Assembly (NCBI RefSeq): GCF_000173075.1
Contig: NZ_ABVL01000017.1
Coordinates: forward strand, 89,731 to 153,730
DNA from: Chthoniobacter flavus Ellin428
GTDB taxonomy: Bacteria; Verrucomicrobiota; Verrucomicrobiia; Chthoniobacterales; Chthoniobacteraceae
Length of the DNA stretch: 64,000 nt
Direction: 5' to 3'
The stretch's first letter is position 1. Each line of letters begins with the position of its first letter. This document shows positions 44,432 to 53,776 of the stretch, piece by piece. Made by a program: the position numbers and the translations under genes. The notes below the pieces were generated by a model. It did not search any database and had not been told where the DNA came from. It saw only the letters and a list, made by a program, of their open reading frames with translations.

Positions 44432-46119
44432 GGGAGTTCGAAGTGAGCTTGGGTGGGAGTAATTTCGGGAACGATGATGTGGGACGGATGCGTCTTGTCG
44501 TGCCAGATGGTGTTGATCGCCGGCACGGCGTTTTTCATCCAATCCATGGTCTGCCGGCCACCGGTCTGATTGTTCGGCTCGTAAAGCGGAGCGCCAGTGC
44601 TGGCGATGGTCACACGGATGCGATGACCTTTGTTCAAGATGATGCTCGTCCACCCGATGTGCCAGTCAAGTTTGGCCGGTTTGCCGGGCGTGAGGAGCAC
44701 TTCCTTGTCGAAGCCGTTGCGGTAGCGCGCGCGCAGCGGGTAATCCATGAGCAGCATGCTGCGACCATCGGGATAGACGTCGCTCACCCGCAGGATGAAG
44801 TCGGTGTCCTTCGCCGTGGAGCTGGCGTAGATCTCGGCCTTCACCTCACCGGTCCACTCGATTGGCTGGACGAGCGGGTCTGTCGTCCACGTGCGCACTT
44901 CGCTTTGCTGCTCGAAGGAGCGCGCATCCTTCGCCCCGGGAAAGGACGCCCCGGGAATGTTCATCGGCTGCCGCGGATCGCTCGCGTAACTCGTCGCGCT
45001 CGCCGCTTCCGAAGGCGAGGTGTGTTTCAGTTCTCCATCCGCCCGGAGGTAAAGCGGCGTGCCGCCCACGTGCGGCGGAAATTCCTGGGCTTCACGCCAG
45101 AAGTTTCCCGGAGCTTCCGGTTCGCCAGCCGCGCCCATCACGTAATAACGCACCGTCGGCACTTTCTCGGCGCCATTGTCCTCCCCCTTGAGATAGTGGT
45201 TGAACCACTTCGTCATGTCGCCGTAGACGTCAAACATCGCATTCTCCGGAAAGACGAGTTCGCCGATCTTGTTCGATTTCGGATAGCCGCCGTGCAGCCA
45301 CGGCCCGAGCACGAGATGCTGCTGGCCGCGCGATTGGGGTCCGCCGTGGTCCTGCCGGCCATTGAAGCTGGCGATCGAGCCCTGGATCATGAAGTCGTAC
45401 CAACTGCCGATGGTGAAACACGGCAGATTCATTTTGTCGAAGTGCAACGTGCAGTCTTCGTCTCGCCAATAGTTATCGTAATCGGGATGTTGGTCCCACT
45501 CGCGCAGCAGCGCTTCACTGTCCGCCGGATCATGCGCGACCAGGCCCATATTGGCGAAACGCAGGGGACGCGTCACGCCGCCCATGCGATAACCTTCCTG
45601 AAAAAGGCTCAAGCCGGTGTCGGTCATGTATTGCGCCACGAGGTGCGGCGGCTGGGAGGGGGCGAGATAATTCTGCGCGTAGCCGGCTTGCGAACCACCG
45701 TAAGTGCCGATCTTGCCCGTGCACCACGGCTGGGTGGCAAGCCATTCACAGACATCGTAGCCATCACGCAACGGACCCCACTCGAGCCCCCGATAACCGC
45801 GCCACTGGCCTTCGCTCTCATGCGTGCCGCGGTAGTTCACGACCACGATGACAAAGCCGCCGCTCCCGGCCCATTTTGCCGAGGCTTTGCGCGAACCGGC
45901 GCTGGTGATATCCGCATAGCGTTGCTCGAAGATGGCGGGCCATTTTTTCCCCCCGCCCGACGGGATATAAGCGTAGGCCGAAAGCCGCTTCCCGTCGCGC
46001 ATGGGAATCATCAGATGCTCTTCGCGGACGTTGCCGAGATCGACCTTGGGTAAATCCGCGGCGAGAGCGCTCAAGGTCAGCGCCGCTGTGGTGAGAAGGG
46101 AGATACGGAGACAATTCAT
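44428..46119 (-). CDS. Secreted CocE/NonD-family hydrolase (X-Pro dipeptidyl-peptidase-like)
   Basis: 563 residues from the ATG at 46119. Signal peptide about 1-21. The S15-type catalytic domain has VNYRGTHESEG, nucleophile S143 in TYGGSQAGY, ADSEALLREWDQHP and a late GPWLHGG with probable His, followed by a C-terminal jelly roll with TDFILRVSDVYPDG and a GHRIRVTIAST segment. The family splits acyl esters or Xaa-Pro peptides. It is the middle gene of three with ATGA overlaps on both sides, so coexpressed with the acetylxylan-esterase-like and Gfo/Idh genes. Confidence 0.93.
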   Translation of the reverse strand: MNCLRISLLTTAALTLSALAADLPKVDLGNVREEHLMIPMRDGKRLSAYAYIPSGGGKKWPAIFEQRYADITSAGSRKASAKWAGSGGFVIVVVNYRGTHESEGQWRGYRGLEWGPLRDGYDVCEWLATQPWCTGKIGTYGGSQAGYAQNYLAPSQPPHLVAQYMTDTGLSLFQEGYRMGGVTRPLRFANMGLVAHDPADSEALLREWDQHPDYDNYWRDEDCTLHFDKMNLPCFTIGSWYDFMIQGSIASFNGRQDHGGPQSRGQQHLVLGPWLHGGYPKSNKIGELVFPENAMFDVYGDMTKWFNHYLKGEDNGAEKVPTVRYYVMGAAGEPEAPGNFWREAQEFPPHVGGTPLYLRADGELKHTSPSEAASATSYASDPRQPMNIPGASFPGAKDARSFEQQSEVRTWTTDPLVQPIEWTGEVKAEIYASSTAKDTDFILRVSDVYPDGRSMLLMDYPLRARYRNGFDKEVLLTPGKPAKLDWHIGWTSIILNKGHRIRVTIASTGAPLYEPNNQTGGRQTMDWMKNAVPAINTIWHDKTHPSHIIVPEITPTQAHFELP

Positions 46120-47288
46120 GGGGTTTTGGGTGAGGGTTTGAGGAAGTGCTCGAAGAAGCGGTAGATCTGCTCGTTCGACTCGGGGGTGGGGTCGTGCTTC
46201 GGCCGCGTGGAAAGGCCGACCCGGTGCTCGAAGCCGAGCAGGCGATTCACGGCGATGGCGTGATTGAGCGCCGGCCATTGCGCGAGCGTGTCTTCCGCGC
46301 CGCCGGAAACGAGGAAGGGCCGCGGCGCCATGAGCGCGTGCAATTCGGTGAGGTCCATCCCCTGCTCGATCATGATCTTGTAGGCGCCGGTCCGCGGATG
46401 AGCATCATCCGGCAAGCCCACGGGCCGCAGCGGACCGGGCTGCAGGCCGAGATACCATGGATCCCAGTAATTCACGTTGGACCGTTTTTCATTGAAGACG
46501 ATTCCTGGATCGGACCACGCCGCGCAGGCGAAGATCTCGCTCAGGCAAGAGGCAAACATCGACCACTTCCCGCCGTACGAATGGCCGACCACGCCAATGC
46601 GCGTCGCATCCACCTCGGGCAGATTGGCGAGGGCTTGCGCGCAATTCGTCGCGATGTAGGCGAGATACGAGAGCGGCTGGCATTGCGCGTCGCCGATGTC
46701 CGGCTTGCGTGCATCACCGCCGGGCGAACCGATGGCCATCGTCACGAAGCCTCGCCTGGCGAGTTGATAGGCGAAGTCGCGCAACTCCTTTTGCAAGCCG
46801 ACGCTCGTCTCCGGATCGTAATAGGGAACGAAGACCGCCGGGAATTTCGGCTGACCCGCAGGGATCAGCAGATACCCCGCCGACATGCGCCCCGGCGCAA
46901 TCTCCACCTCGATGCGGCACTGCGTGAAGTTCTCCCGCGGCGCCTTTTCGAGAATCGTCAGTTTGGGCGTTTTCAACAGCGGCGGCCACGGCCCCATGAC
47001 ATCAAACCAATGCTGACGGATCTCCGCTCGTCGCCGCGCCCAATCGGCCGGCGTCTTCACTTCGCTGCCATCGGCAAATTTCAGCGGCGAACGAAAATTC
47101 CCGTATTGTTCGACAGCATCCGCCGGCGGTTGAAAAAGTGGCGCCAAATCAGCGGGCAACGGATTCGCCGGTTCCGCGCCCAAGACGGCGGACGCGAGCA
47201 AACCAAGGAGACAAGCGGTGCGAGGGAGGGAGGAAAAGCGGAGCACGGTTCTGGGGCGCGGGGACATTGCAGTAAATCCGACTGCCAT
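46116..47288 (-). CDS. Secreted alpha/beta hydrolase, acetylxylan-esterase/dienelactone-hydrolase-like
   Basis: 390 residues from the ATG at 47288 (the ATG at 47267 is an alternative). Signal peptide ending near AVLGAEP (about 38). Nucleophile S237 in VVGHSYGG, oxyanion region FVPYYDPETS, AWSDPG after the nucleophile, probable Asp in SGGAEDTLAQW and a late His (EHRVGLSTRPKHDPTP). Likely a carbohydrate esterase. First gene of a three-gene operon; its stop overlaps the next start in ATGA. It is divergent from rmuC by about 100 bp. Confidence 0.87.
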   Translation of the reverse strand: MAVGFTAMSPRPRTVLRFSSLPRTACLLGLLASAVLGAEPANPLPADLAPLFQPPADAVEQYGNFRSPLKFADGSEVKTPADWARRRAEIRQHWFDVMGPWPPLLKTPKLTILEKAPRENFTQCRIEVEIAPGRMSAGYLLIPAGQPKFPAVFVPYYDPETSVGLQKELRDFAYQLARRGFVTMAIGSPGGDARKPDIGDAQCQPLSYLAYIATNCAQALANLPEVDATRIGVVGHSYGGKWSMFASCLSEIFACAAWSDPGIVFNEKRSNVNYWDPWYLGLQPGPLRPVGLPDDAHPRTGAYKIMIEQGMDLTELHALMAPRPFLVSGGAEDTLAQWPALNHAIAVNRLLGFEHRVGLSTRPKHDPTPESNEQIYRFFEHFLKPSPKTP

Positions 47289-47391
47289 CGGAATTCTTTA
47301 TCGTTTTTGGCAAATTTTTTCACTCCTTGTCCAGACCGCCGACGAACAGGGCGTGACAACACCGGGACAAATGCCGCAAATCGAGTGATCG

Positions 47392-48876
47392 ATGGAATCC
47401 GCCCTACTGCCCTTGCTCATCACCATCACCGTGCTCTCGCTGGTGGCGGTCGGGCTCTTGCTGGCGCTCCTCTTGCGCGCACCCAAGGATGTCCTCGGTG
47501 AACGACTGCGCGGTGAGGTGGATCGCGTGAATGACGTCGTGCGCAACGAACTGCAGGCCGGACGCGGCGAAAACCTGGCCGCCGCCCGCGACACCCGCGA
47601 AGAGATCGCCCGCGCCGTGCGGGAACTCGCGGATTCCCTGCAGCAACGCCTCGAGGATCTGCGTGGCACTCTCGACTCGCGGTTGCAGCAGATGGCCGAG
47701 GCCGATCGCGCCGCCGATGCACAAAACCGGACGGAATTGCAGAACGCGCTCAAGGATTTCCGCGAAGTGCAGGCGAGGCGGCTGGACGACTCGACGAAGA
47801 ATCAGGGCGAGCGCTTGCAAGTCTTCGCGCAGCAATTGACCGACCTCGGCACGCGCAACGAAGCGAAGCTCGAAGCCCTGCGTACCACGGTGGAGACGAA
47901 GCTCACGCAATTGCAGACCGACAACGAGGCGAAGCTGGAACGCATTCGCCAGACGGTGGACGAGAAGTTGCACCAGACGCTGGAGCAGCGCCTCGGCGAA
48001 TCGTTCAAGCTGGTCAGCGAGCGACTCGAACTGGTGCACAGCGGGCTCGGCGAAATGAAGTCCCTCGCGGTGGGCGTGGGCGACCTGAAGAAGATCCTCA
48101 GCAATGTGAAGACGCGCGGTACCTGGGGCGAAGTGCAGCTCGGCAATCTGCTGGAGCAAACGCTCACCCAGGAGCAATTCACGCGCAATTTTGCGCCGAG
48201 CGAGGACAGCACCGAGCGCGTGGAATTTGCCATCAAGCTCCCCGGTCGCGATGCCGATGGCACGCCGCTCTGGCTGCCCCTCGACTCAAAATTTCCCAAC
48301 GAGGAATACCAGCGTCTCGTCGAAGCCCAGGAGCGAGGCGACGCCGCGGCCGTGGAGATCGCCAGCGCGGCGCTGGAACAGGGCATTCGTCTCGAGGCGC
48401 GCAAGATTTCCGAGAAATACATCGTCCCTCCGACGACCACGGATTTCGCGATCCTATTTCTCCCCACGGAGGGCCTTTTCTCCGAGGTCCTGCGCCGGCC
48501 CGGCCTCTCGGAATCGTTGCAGCGGAATCACCGGGTGGTGGTCAGCGGACCGACCACGCTCACCGCGCTGCTCACCAGCTTGCAAATGGGCTTCCGCACC
48601 CTCGCGATTGAAAAACGGTCGAGCGAAGTGTGGAAGGTGCTGGGGGCGGTGAAAGCGGAGTTTGGCAAATTTGGCGACACGCTCGACAAGGTGCAGAAGA
48701 AGCTCACCGAAGCTTCCAACAGCATCGACTCCGCGCAGCGCCGCTCACGGGCCGTCGTCCGCAAGCTCAAGCCCGCGGAGGAATTGCCGGCGGTCGATGC
48801 CGCGGCGCTCCTCGGCCTGGAAAATGGCTCTGCCGCCGAGGTGGAAGACACGGAAACGCCTGAGGAAGAGGCATAA
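47392..48876 (+). CDS. rmuC: RmuC-family DNA recombination protein
   Basis: 494 residues. An N-terminal membrane anchor (about 7-29), a long Glu/Arg/Gln-rich coiled coil (about 35-230), then the RmuC nuclease-like domain (about 235-440) with TRGTWGEVQLGNLLEQTLT, LPLDSKFPNEEYQRL, FLPTEGLFSEVLRRP and VSGPTTLTALLTSLQMGFRT. RmuC limits rearrangements between inverted repeats in E. coli, which is suggestive in a genome with many of them. The acidic tail after 460 is not conserved. Confidence 0.94.
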   Translation: MESALLPLLITITVLSLVAVGLLLALLLRAPKDVLGERLRGEVDRVNDVVRNELQAGRGENLAAARDTREEIARAVRELADSLQQRLEDLRGTLDSRLQQMAEADRAADAQNRTELQNALKDFREVQARRLDDSTKNQGERLQVFAQQLTDLGTRNEAKLEALRTTVETKLTQLQTDNEAKLERIRQTVDEKLHQTLEQRLGESFKLVSERLELVHSGLGEMKSLAVGVGDLKKILSNVKTRGTWGEVQLGNLLEQTLTQEQFTRNFAPSEDSTERVEFAIKLPGRDADGTPLWLPLDSKFPNEEYQRLVEAQERGDAAAVEIASAALEQGIRLEARKISEKYIVPPTTTDFAILFLPTEGLFSEVLRRPGLSESLQRNHRVVVSGPTTLTALLTSLQMGFRTLAIEKRSSEVWKVLGAVKAEFGKFGDTLDKVQKKLTEASNSIDSAQRRSRAVVRKLKPAEELPAVDAAALLGLENGSAAEVEDTETPEEEA

Positions 48877-48942
48877 ACGGCTGGACTGACGGCCAGGCGA
48901 AGCGGCCGCGTCTCAGGCACGTCCCATGCTAAATAATTCACC

Positions 48943-49164
48943 ATGCCCACGCTCACCCCCACCGTCCCCCCGATGCTCACCTACCTTGCGATGGTCATCG
49001 ACCTCCGTGAGGAACGTCTGGAAAAGACCACCATCCCGTTTTTGCAGAAGCAGATCAGCGTCGAGTTGGAGCGGCTTCTTCAGCGTTTCGAAACCGAATA
49101 TCGGAACTATCTCGCGGTCTCCGGCAACGCCGACCCGGTCTCCCTGCTGAAATCAGCGGCCTGA
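48943..49164 (+). CDS. Small helical protein of unknown function
   Basis: 73 residues from the ATG at 48943. The first 12 residues are Thr/Pro-rich, and the remainder is one long charged amphipathic helix (MVIDLREERLEKTTIPFLQK) ending LLKSAA. No signal peptide or known motif. It is 66 bp downstream of rmuC in the same direction and could be cotranscribed. Plausible but unproven coding. Confidence 0.45.
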   Translation: MPTLTPTVPPMLTYLAMVIDLREERLEKTTIPFLQKQISVELERLLQRFETEYRNYLAVSGNADPVSLLKSAA

Positions 49165-49213
49165 GTTTTTAAAAGCATTTAAGAGAACACGTTCCGGAGC
49201 AGGATTGGGGCGC

Positions 49214-50995
49214 TCAGGCAGCGTAGGATTCGGGACTTGGGACCGGACGGAAAATGTCCGCGGTCATTGCCGAGGCGAACGCCTCCTCGAGAGCGGCGAG
49301 CAGAGTCCCAGTGGTGAATGGCTTGCCGAGCACCCGGCTCACCTTCAGCGCCTTGAGTTCTTGTTTGCGGCTCTCTTCCGCCGCCCCGGTCGCCGCGATG
49401 ATCCGCACCTCGGGATTCATCTTCCTCAATGCCCGGCTGAGAGCCACACCATCGACCAGCGGCATCATGACATCGGTAAAGACGGCGTCGATCGATCCAC
49501 CTCGCTCGGCATAAATGGCCAGCGCTTCCACACCGTCCGCGGCGGTCACGGTGCGATAGCCGTGCTGCGCGAGCATGATCTCGGTGGTTTTGCGCACCGC
49601 GACTTCATCATCGACGATGAGGACCAGCTGGCCGCGCCCACCGATATTCTCCGGTTTTTCCTCGAGGGCCACCGGCGCCGGTTGTGCGGCGGCCACGGGA
49701 AGAAAGACTTCGAAGGTGCTCCCCTTGCCGACTTTGCTGCGCACATCGAGGAAACCCTCGTGGCTTTTGACAATCCCGAGCACCGTGGACAGCCCGAGGC
49801 CGGTCCCCTTGCCCAGCGGCTTGGTGGTAAAAAAGGGATCGAAGATCTTGTCGATGACCGGCTGCGACATACCCGCGCCCATATCCGAAACACGCAACCG
49901 GGCATACTGACCGATGCGCGTCCCCGGATTCGCCGCCGCATAAAGTTCATCGACCTCGAAAAGATCCGCCTCGATCCGCAGCGTGCCGCCATCCGGCATC
50001 GCGTCTCGCGCGTTCAGGGACAAATTCAAGAGCACCTGCTGGAGTTGGGTCGAGTCGCCCTTGATCGGCGGCAGGTCACCGGCAATCCGCGTCTCGAGCT
50101 TGATCTGCCGTGGAAAGGTCCCGGCCACGATCTTCTCGATCTCACGAATCAAGTATTTCGGCTCCAGTGGCAAACGTTCCCCCTCCACTCCGCGGGCGAA
50201 GGTGAGCACCTGCTTGACCATCGAAGCCGCGCGTTGGGCGCAAGTTTCGACCGTGCCAAGCAATTCCCAGGAGGCCGCCGGCAGGCCGACCTTGAGCAGA
50301 TCGAGCGAAAGCAGGATCGGCGAGAGCATATTGTTGAGGTCGTGCGCGATTCCGCTGGCCAGGGTGCCGATGCTCTCCAGTCGCTGGGCACGGAGCAGTT
50401 GTCCCTCGGCGCGCTCGCGTTGCTCCATTTCCGCCTGCAAACGGCCATTCGCCTCCCGCAATTCCCGGGTGCGTTCCTCCACGATCCGCTCGGTCTCCGC
50501 CAGGCGATCGCGGGCTTCCTGGGTCAGCCGCCATTTCTCGCAGAGCGCGCAGGCCAGTTGCAGAGCTTCGACGGAAGAAAAGGGCTTCTTCATTACCAAC
50601 AACCGGTCGCGATTGCCGAGGCGCCCGATCATTTCCTGCCACGAATAGTCGGAGTAAGCGGTGCAGATGACGATCTGCAGTTCGGGGCACAATTGCCAAA
50701 GCATCTCGGCTGTCTGAATGCCATCGGCGCCGGGCGGCATTCGAACGTCCAGAAAGGCCACCGCGTAGGGCCGGCCCTCCTTGAGCGCCTGGCTCACCGC
50801 GGCCACGCCTTCGGCGCCTTGGTAGGCGGAGTCCACCTCGAACTGAGGCTGTTCGGAAATCGGCAGGATATCGCCGAAAAACTCGGCTTCCGCGTCGTCG
50901 ATATCGCTCCGTTCCGGACAGAGGATCTTGCGAAAATCGTCGTGGATGGCCCGGTTGTCATCGACGATGAGAATACGGCGGTTCGTGTGGCTCAT
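49214..50995 (-). CDS. Receiver-kinase-receiver hybrid sensor protein
   Basis: 593 residues, soluble. An N-terminal receiver with DDN at 12-14 and D83 in FLDVRMPPGADG, a coiled coil (about 155-200), HisKA H218 in ASGIAHDLNNMLSP, ATPase boxes NLSLNARDAMPDGG and GKGTGLGLSTV, and a second receiver with DDE and D508 in VFTDVMMPLVDG. The N-terminal receiver probably accepts phosphate or senses a partner kinase. Its start overlaps the stop of the upstream PAS kinase (ATGA), so the pair is likely a phosphorelay. Confidence 0.95.
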   Translation of the reverse strand: MSHTNRRILIVDDNRAIHDDFRKILCPERSDIDDAEAEFFGDILPISEQPQFEVDSAYQGAEGVAAVSQALKEGRPYAVAFLDVRMPPGADGIQTAEMLWQLCPELQIVICTAYSDYSWQEMIGRLGNRDRLLVMKKPFSSVEALQLACALCEKWRLTQEARDRLAETERIVEERTRELREANGRLQAEMEQRERAEGQLLRAQRLESIGTLASGIAHDLNNMLSPILLSLDLLKVGLPAASWELLGTVETCAQRAASMVKQVLTFARGVEGERLPLEPKYLIREIEKIVAGTFPRQIKLETRIAGDLPPIKGDSTQLQQVLLNLSLNARDAMPDGGTLRIEADLFEVDELYAAANPGTRIGQYARLRVSDMGAGMSQPVIDKIFDPFFTTKPLGKGTGLGLSTVLGIVKSHEGFLDVRSKVGKGSTFEVFLPVAAAQPAPVALEEKPENIGGRGQLVLIVDDEVAVRKTTEIMLAQHGYRTVTAADGVEALAIYAERGGSIDAVFTDVMMPLVDGVALSRALRKMNPEVRIIAATGAAEESRKQELKALKVSRVLGKPFTTGTLLAALEEAFASAMTADIFRPVPSPESYAA

Positions 50996-52740
50996 GATGG
51001 GTCGGCTTTTAGCGGGAGTTCGAGGATGAAAGTGGCGCCAGTGCCAATGCCATCACTGTGCACACGTAACGCACCGTTCATCTCCTGTGCGGCGAGGGCG
51101 CTGCTGTGGAGGCCGAAACCGTGGCCATTCTTCCGCGTGGTGAAACCGTGCTCGAAGATGCGGGCCAGATTTTCCGGCAAAATGCCCACCCCGTTGTCAC
51201 TCACCGAGATCGTCACGGCGCCGGTCTCGGCGAGACCTGTGCGCAGGGTGATGCATTTGTCGGGACGGCCGCCCTCGTCGCAGGCGTACTTGGCATTGCG
51301 AATGAGGTTCACCAAAATCAGCAGGATCTTGTTCCGATCGATCGGCATCGGCGGCAGCGTCATATCAAACTCGCGCACTACCCGCGAACCATGGCGCTCG
51401 AAGGCCGCGGTATTCATGCGCAACGCGTCCTCCACCACGTCGGCCAGCGGCAGCACCTCGATCACTCCGCCCGCGGTGGCGTAATGCTGCTGCATCGCCA
51501 CGATCTCGTTGATGTGCTCGAGATTCGACTGCAGCGAAGCCAGCTCTTGCAAGAGCGTCTGTTGCTCGGCCGCGAAATGTTCAGCGAGCTGGCCGAGGAA
51601 TTGCGGGATTCGCGAACCTTGCGGGTGGTGCGTGAAAAAGGCCGGCAGATCCGCCGCGTGCTCGTTCAGCATGGAGGCCAACCGGCTCAAGCTCGTGATC
51701 TTCAAGTGGTTCACTTTCTCCGTGGCCAGGCCGATGGAGACGTTCACGCTGTTCAATACGTTCCCCACATTGTGCAGGACGCTGGTCGCCACTTCGGCCA
51801 TGCCGGCTTCGCGGGAAAGCCCCACGAGTTGCCGGTTCAAATCTTCCGCTTCCGCCTCCGCCCGCTTCCGGTCGGAGATATCCCGGAACGTCCAGATGCG
51901 GCCGTAGTAGGTTCCATTTTCGCCGAAGACCGGGGACGAATATCGATCGAGAAAGCGACCGTCGGTCAGGGCGATCTCATCGCGGCTGACTTCATTGGGA
52001 TGCGCATAAAGATACTCGACCCTTTGCAGAAACTGTTCCGGTCGCACAATGGTACCGAGGACGTAGCGCAGCATGGCCCCATCCTCTTTCTGATCGACGA
52101 TCTCCTGCGGCAAGCGCCAGACCTCGGCCATTTTGCGGTTGTAAAAGAGGGTCTTTCCATGCTCGTTCACGACGAGAATGCCGTCGAGGTTCGCATTCGT
52201 TTGCGCTTCGAGAAAGGCGCTCTTCCAACGTAGCTCTTCAGCGGTGCCGATACGCTCGGTCACATCCAAGGTCACGCCCCGCACACCACACGTCTGCCCC
52301 GCCTCGTTGCGCACCGCCACGAGGTGCGTTTCCCCCCACACCGTGCGTCCGTCCTTGTGCAACCAACGAAAGACCTGCCGGCTTTCTTCCCGCCGGCCGG
52401 CGAAAAGCTCGGAGGCGTCCGCCATCACCCACGGCCGGTCTTCCGGATGGATCCGGCTGGCCCAGAAAGTCGGCGTTACGAGCCATTCCTCCGACGTGAA
52501 ACCGAAAAGCTCTTCGACGTAACTGCTGATAAAACTCCGCCGGCCCGCCGCATCGTTCACCATCCAGTGCTCGAAAACCACCGCTGGCACACTGCTCAGG
52601 ATTTCACGGAAACAGCGCCGTTCGTCGGCGAATTCCGGGGATGCTTTACTGGTCAGCGCGGCAGGGATTTCACCTGGCGGTAGGAATGAACCATCGCAGG
52701 GGGGAATCGGCTTTGGCAGGGGGGCTATGGTGGCGATCAT
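50992..52740 (-). CDS. PAS-PAS histidine kinase with HNVGN-type H box
   Basis: 582 residues, no membrane span. PAS1 about 40-165 (FTSEEW...ASRIHPEDR...VTLDVTERI), PAS2 about 172-292 (LDGILVVNEHG...FRDISDRKRAE). A helical dimerisation region contains H323 in VATSVLHNVGNVLNSVNVSI, where Asn rather than Glu or Asp follows the His. Then an ATPase domain with NLIRNAKYACDEGG, VSDNGVGI and NGHGFGLHSSALAAQEM. Lacking a receiver itself, it is translationally coupled to the receiver-kinase-receiver gene downstream. Confidence 0.93.
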   Translation of the reverse strand: MIATIAPLPKPIPPCDGSFLPPGEIPAALTSKASPEFADERRCFREILSSVPAVVFEHWMVNDAAGRRSFISSYVEELFGFTSEEWLVTPTFWASRIHPEDRPWVMADASELFAGRREESRQVFRWLHKDGRTVWGETHLVAVRNEAGQTCGVRGVTLDVTERIGTAEELRWKSAFLEAQTNANLDGILVVNEHGKTLFYNRKMAEVWRLPQEIVDQKEDGAMLRYVLGTIVRPEQFLQRVEYLYAHPNEVSRDEIALTDGRFLDRYSSPVFGENGTYYGRIWTFRDISDRKRAEAEAEDLNRQLVGLSREAGMAEVATSVLHNVGNVLNSVNVSIGLATEKVNHLKITSLSRLASMLNEHAADLPAFFTHHPQGSRIPQFLGQLAEHFAAEQQTLLQELASLQSNLEHINEIVAMQQHYATAGGVIEVLPLADVVEDALRMNTAAFERHGSRVVREFDMTLPPMPIDRNKILLILVNLIRNAKYACDEGGRPDKCITLRTGLAETGAVTISVSDNGVGILPENLARIFEHGFTTRKNGHGFGLHSSALAAQEMNGALRVHSDGIGTGATFILELPLKADPS

Positions 52741-52921
52741 TCCCCATCCATTTGAGCAGGATGTCGACCGGAGTCGTGGGGACTAGTCCGTATTTCCTCT
52801 CCTGATTCCTATGTATCCCCAATCCGCGCCCTGGCGGCAGATCGCCAGACGCCTGTCCCTCTCTCCTCGGACAAACTCGACAGAATCGCCCTGCAAGGTC
52901 ATTCTCCCCTCCCAAGCCACT

Positions 52922-53686
52922 ATGAATCCGCCCTCCCGCCGGACTTTCGTGAAGGCATCGGTCCTCGCCACCCCTCTTCTCTTGGCGCAAAGCCCAACGC
53001 TCATTGCCGCCGCAGAAACGGCGAAATTACCGCTGCGTGTCGTCTGCGTCGGGGCCCATCCGGACGACCCTGAATCGAGCTGTGCCGGGACGCTGGCCCT
53101 CTATGCGCAAGCTGGGCACAAGGTCAGCATCATTTATTTAACGAAAGGCGAACGCGGCATCCCGGGCAAATCCGAGGACGAGGCAGCAGCCATCCGAAGT
53201 GCCGAAGCCGAGGCCGCCTGCCAGATCATCGGCGCTGAAGCGCTCTTCGCCGGACAGATCGATGGGGCCACCACCATCGATTCCGCCCGGACCGACGAAA
53301 TGGGGAAGCTCCTCTCCTCGTGTCGTCCGGATATCGTCTTCACGCACTGGCCAATCGACGCCCATCGCGATCATCAGGCAGCGAGTGTCCTGACGTTTCG
53401 CGCCGTGCAGGCGATCAAGCCGCACCCACACCTCTACTATTTCGAGGTCGACACCGGCAGCGAATCCCAAGGTTTTCCGCCCAATACCTACGTCGACGTG
53501 AGCTCCGTCCTCGACGCGAAGAAAGCCGCCCTGTTCGCCCACCACAGCCAGCACGGCGAAGTCATCTGGTCGAAACATCATGAACCCATCGCCACCTGGC
53601 GCGGACGCGAAGCGGGCGTGCCCATGGCGGAAGCTTTCTTCCGGTTAAACCGAGGGCCTCTCGCGAAAACTCTCCCGGGAACATAG
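52922..53686 (+). CDS. TAT/Sec-exported PIG-L family deacetylase
   Basis: 254 residues from the ATG at 52922 (an upstream frame to 52811 is not PIG-L-like). N-terminal SRRTFVKAS plus hydrophobic segment is a TAT-type signal. The zinc site is A-HPDDPE (H46, D48, D49, E51) with the later TH-x-D-x-HRDH segment. It removes N-acetyl groups from glycoconjugates such as GlcNAc-linked substrates; the exact target is not determinable. Divergent from the PAS kinase. Confidence 0.93.
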   Translation: MNPPSRRTFVKASVLATPLLLAQSPTLIAAAETAKLPLRVVCVGAHPDDPESSCAGTLALYAQAGHKVSIIYLTKGERGIPGKSEDEAAAIRSAEAEAACQIIGAEALFAGQIDGATTIDSARTDEMGKLLSSCRPDIVFTHWPIDAHRDHQAASVLTFRAVQAIKPHPHLYYFEVDTGSESQGFPPNTYVDVSSVLDAKKAALFAHHSQHGEVIWSKHHEPIATWRGREAGVPMAEAFFRLNRGPLAKTLPGT

Positions 53687-53776
53687 ACCCAGTCTCCTTG
53701 TCCTCCCCCTCTGCGTCTCCGCGGCCTCTGCGTTTAAAAACTCTTTGGTTGCGGCTCTGCCGCGCTGCGTCACTCG

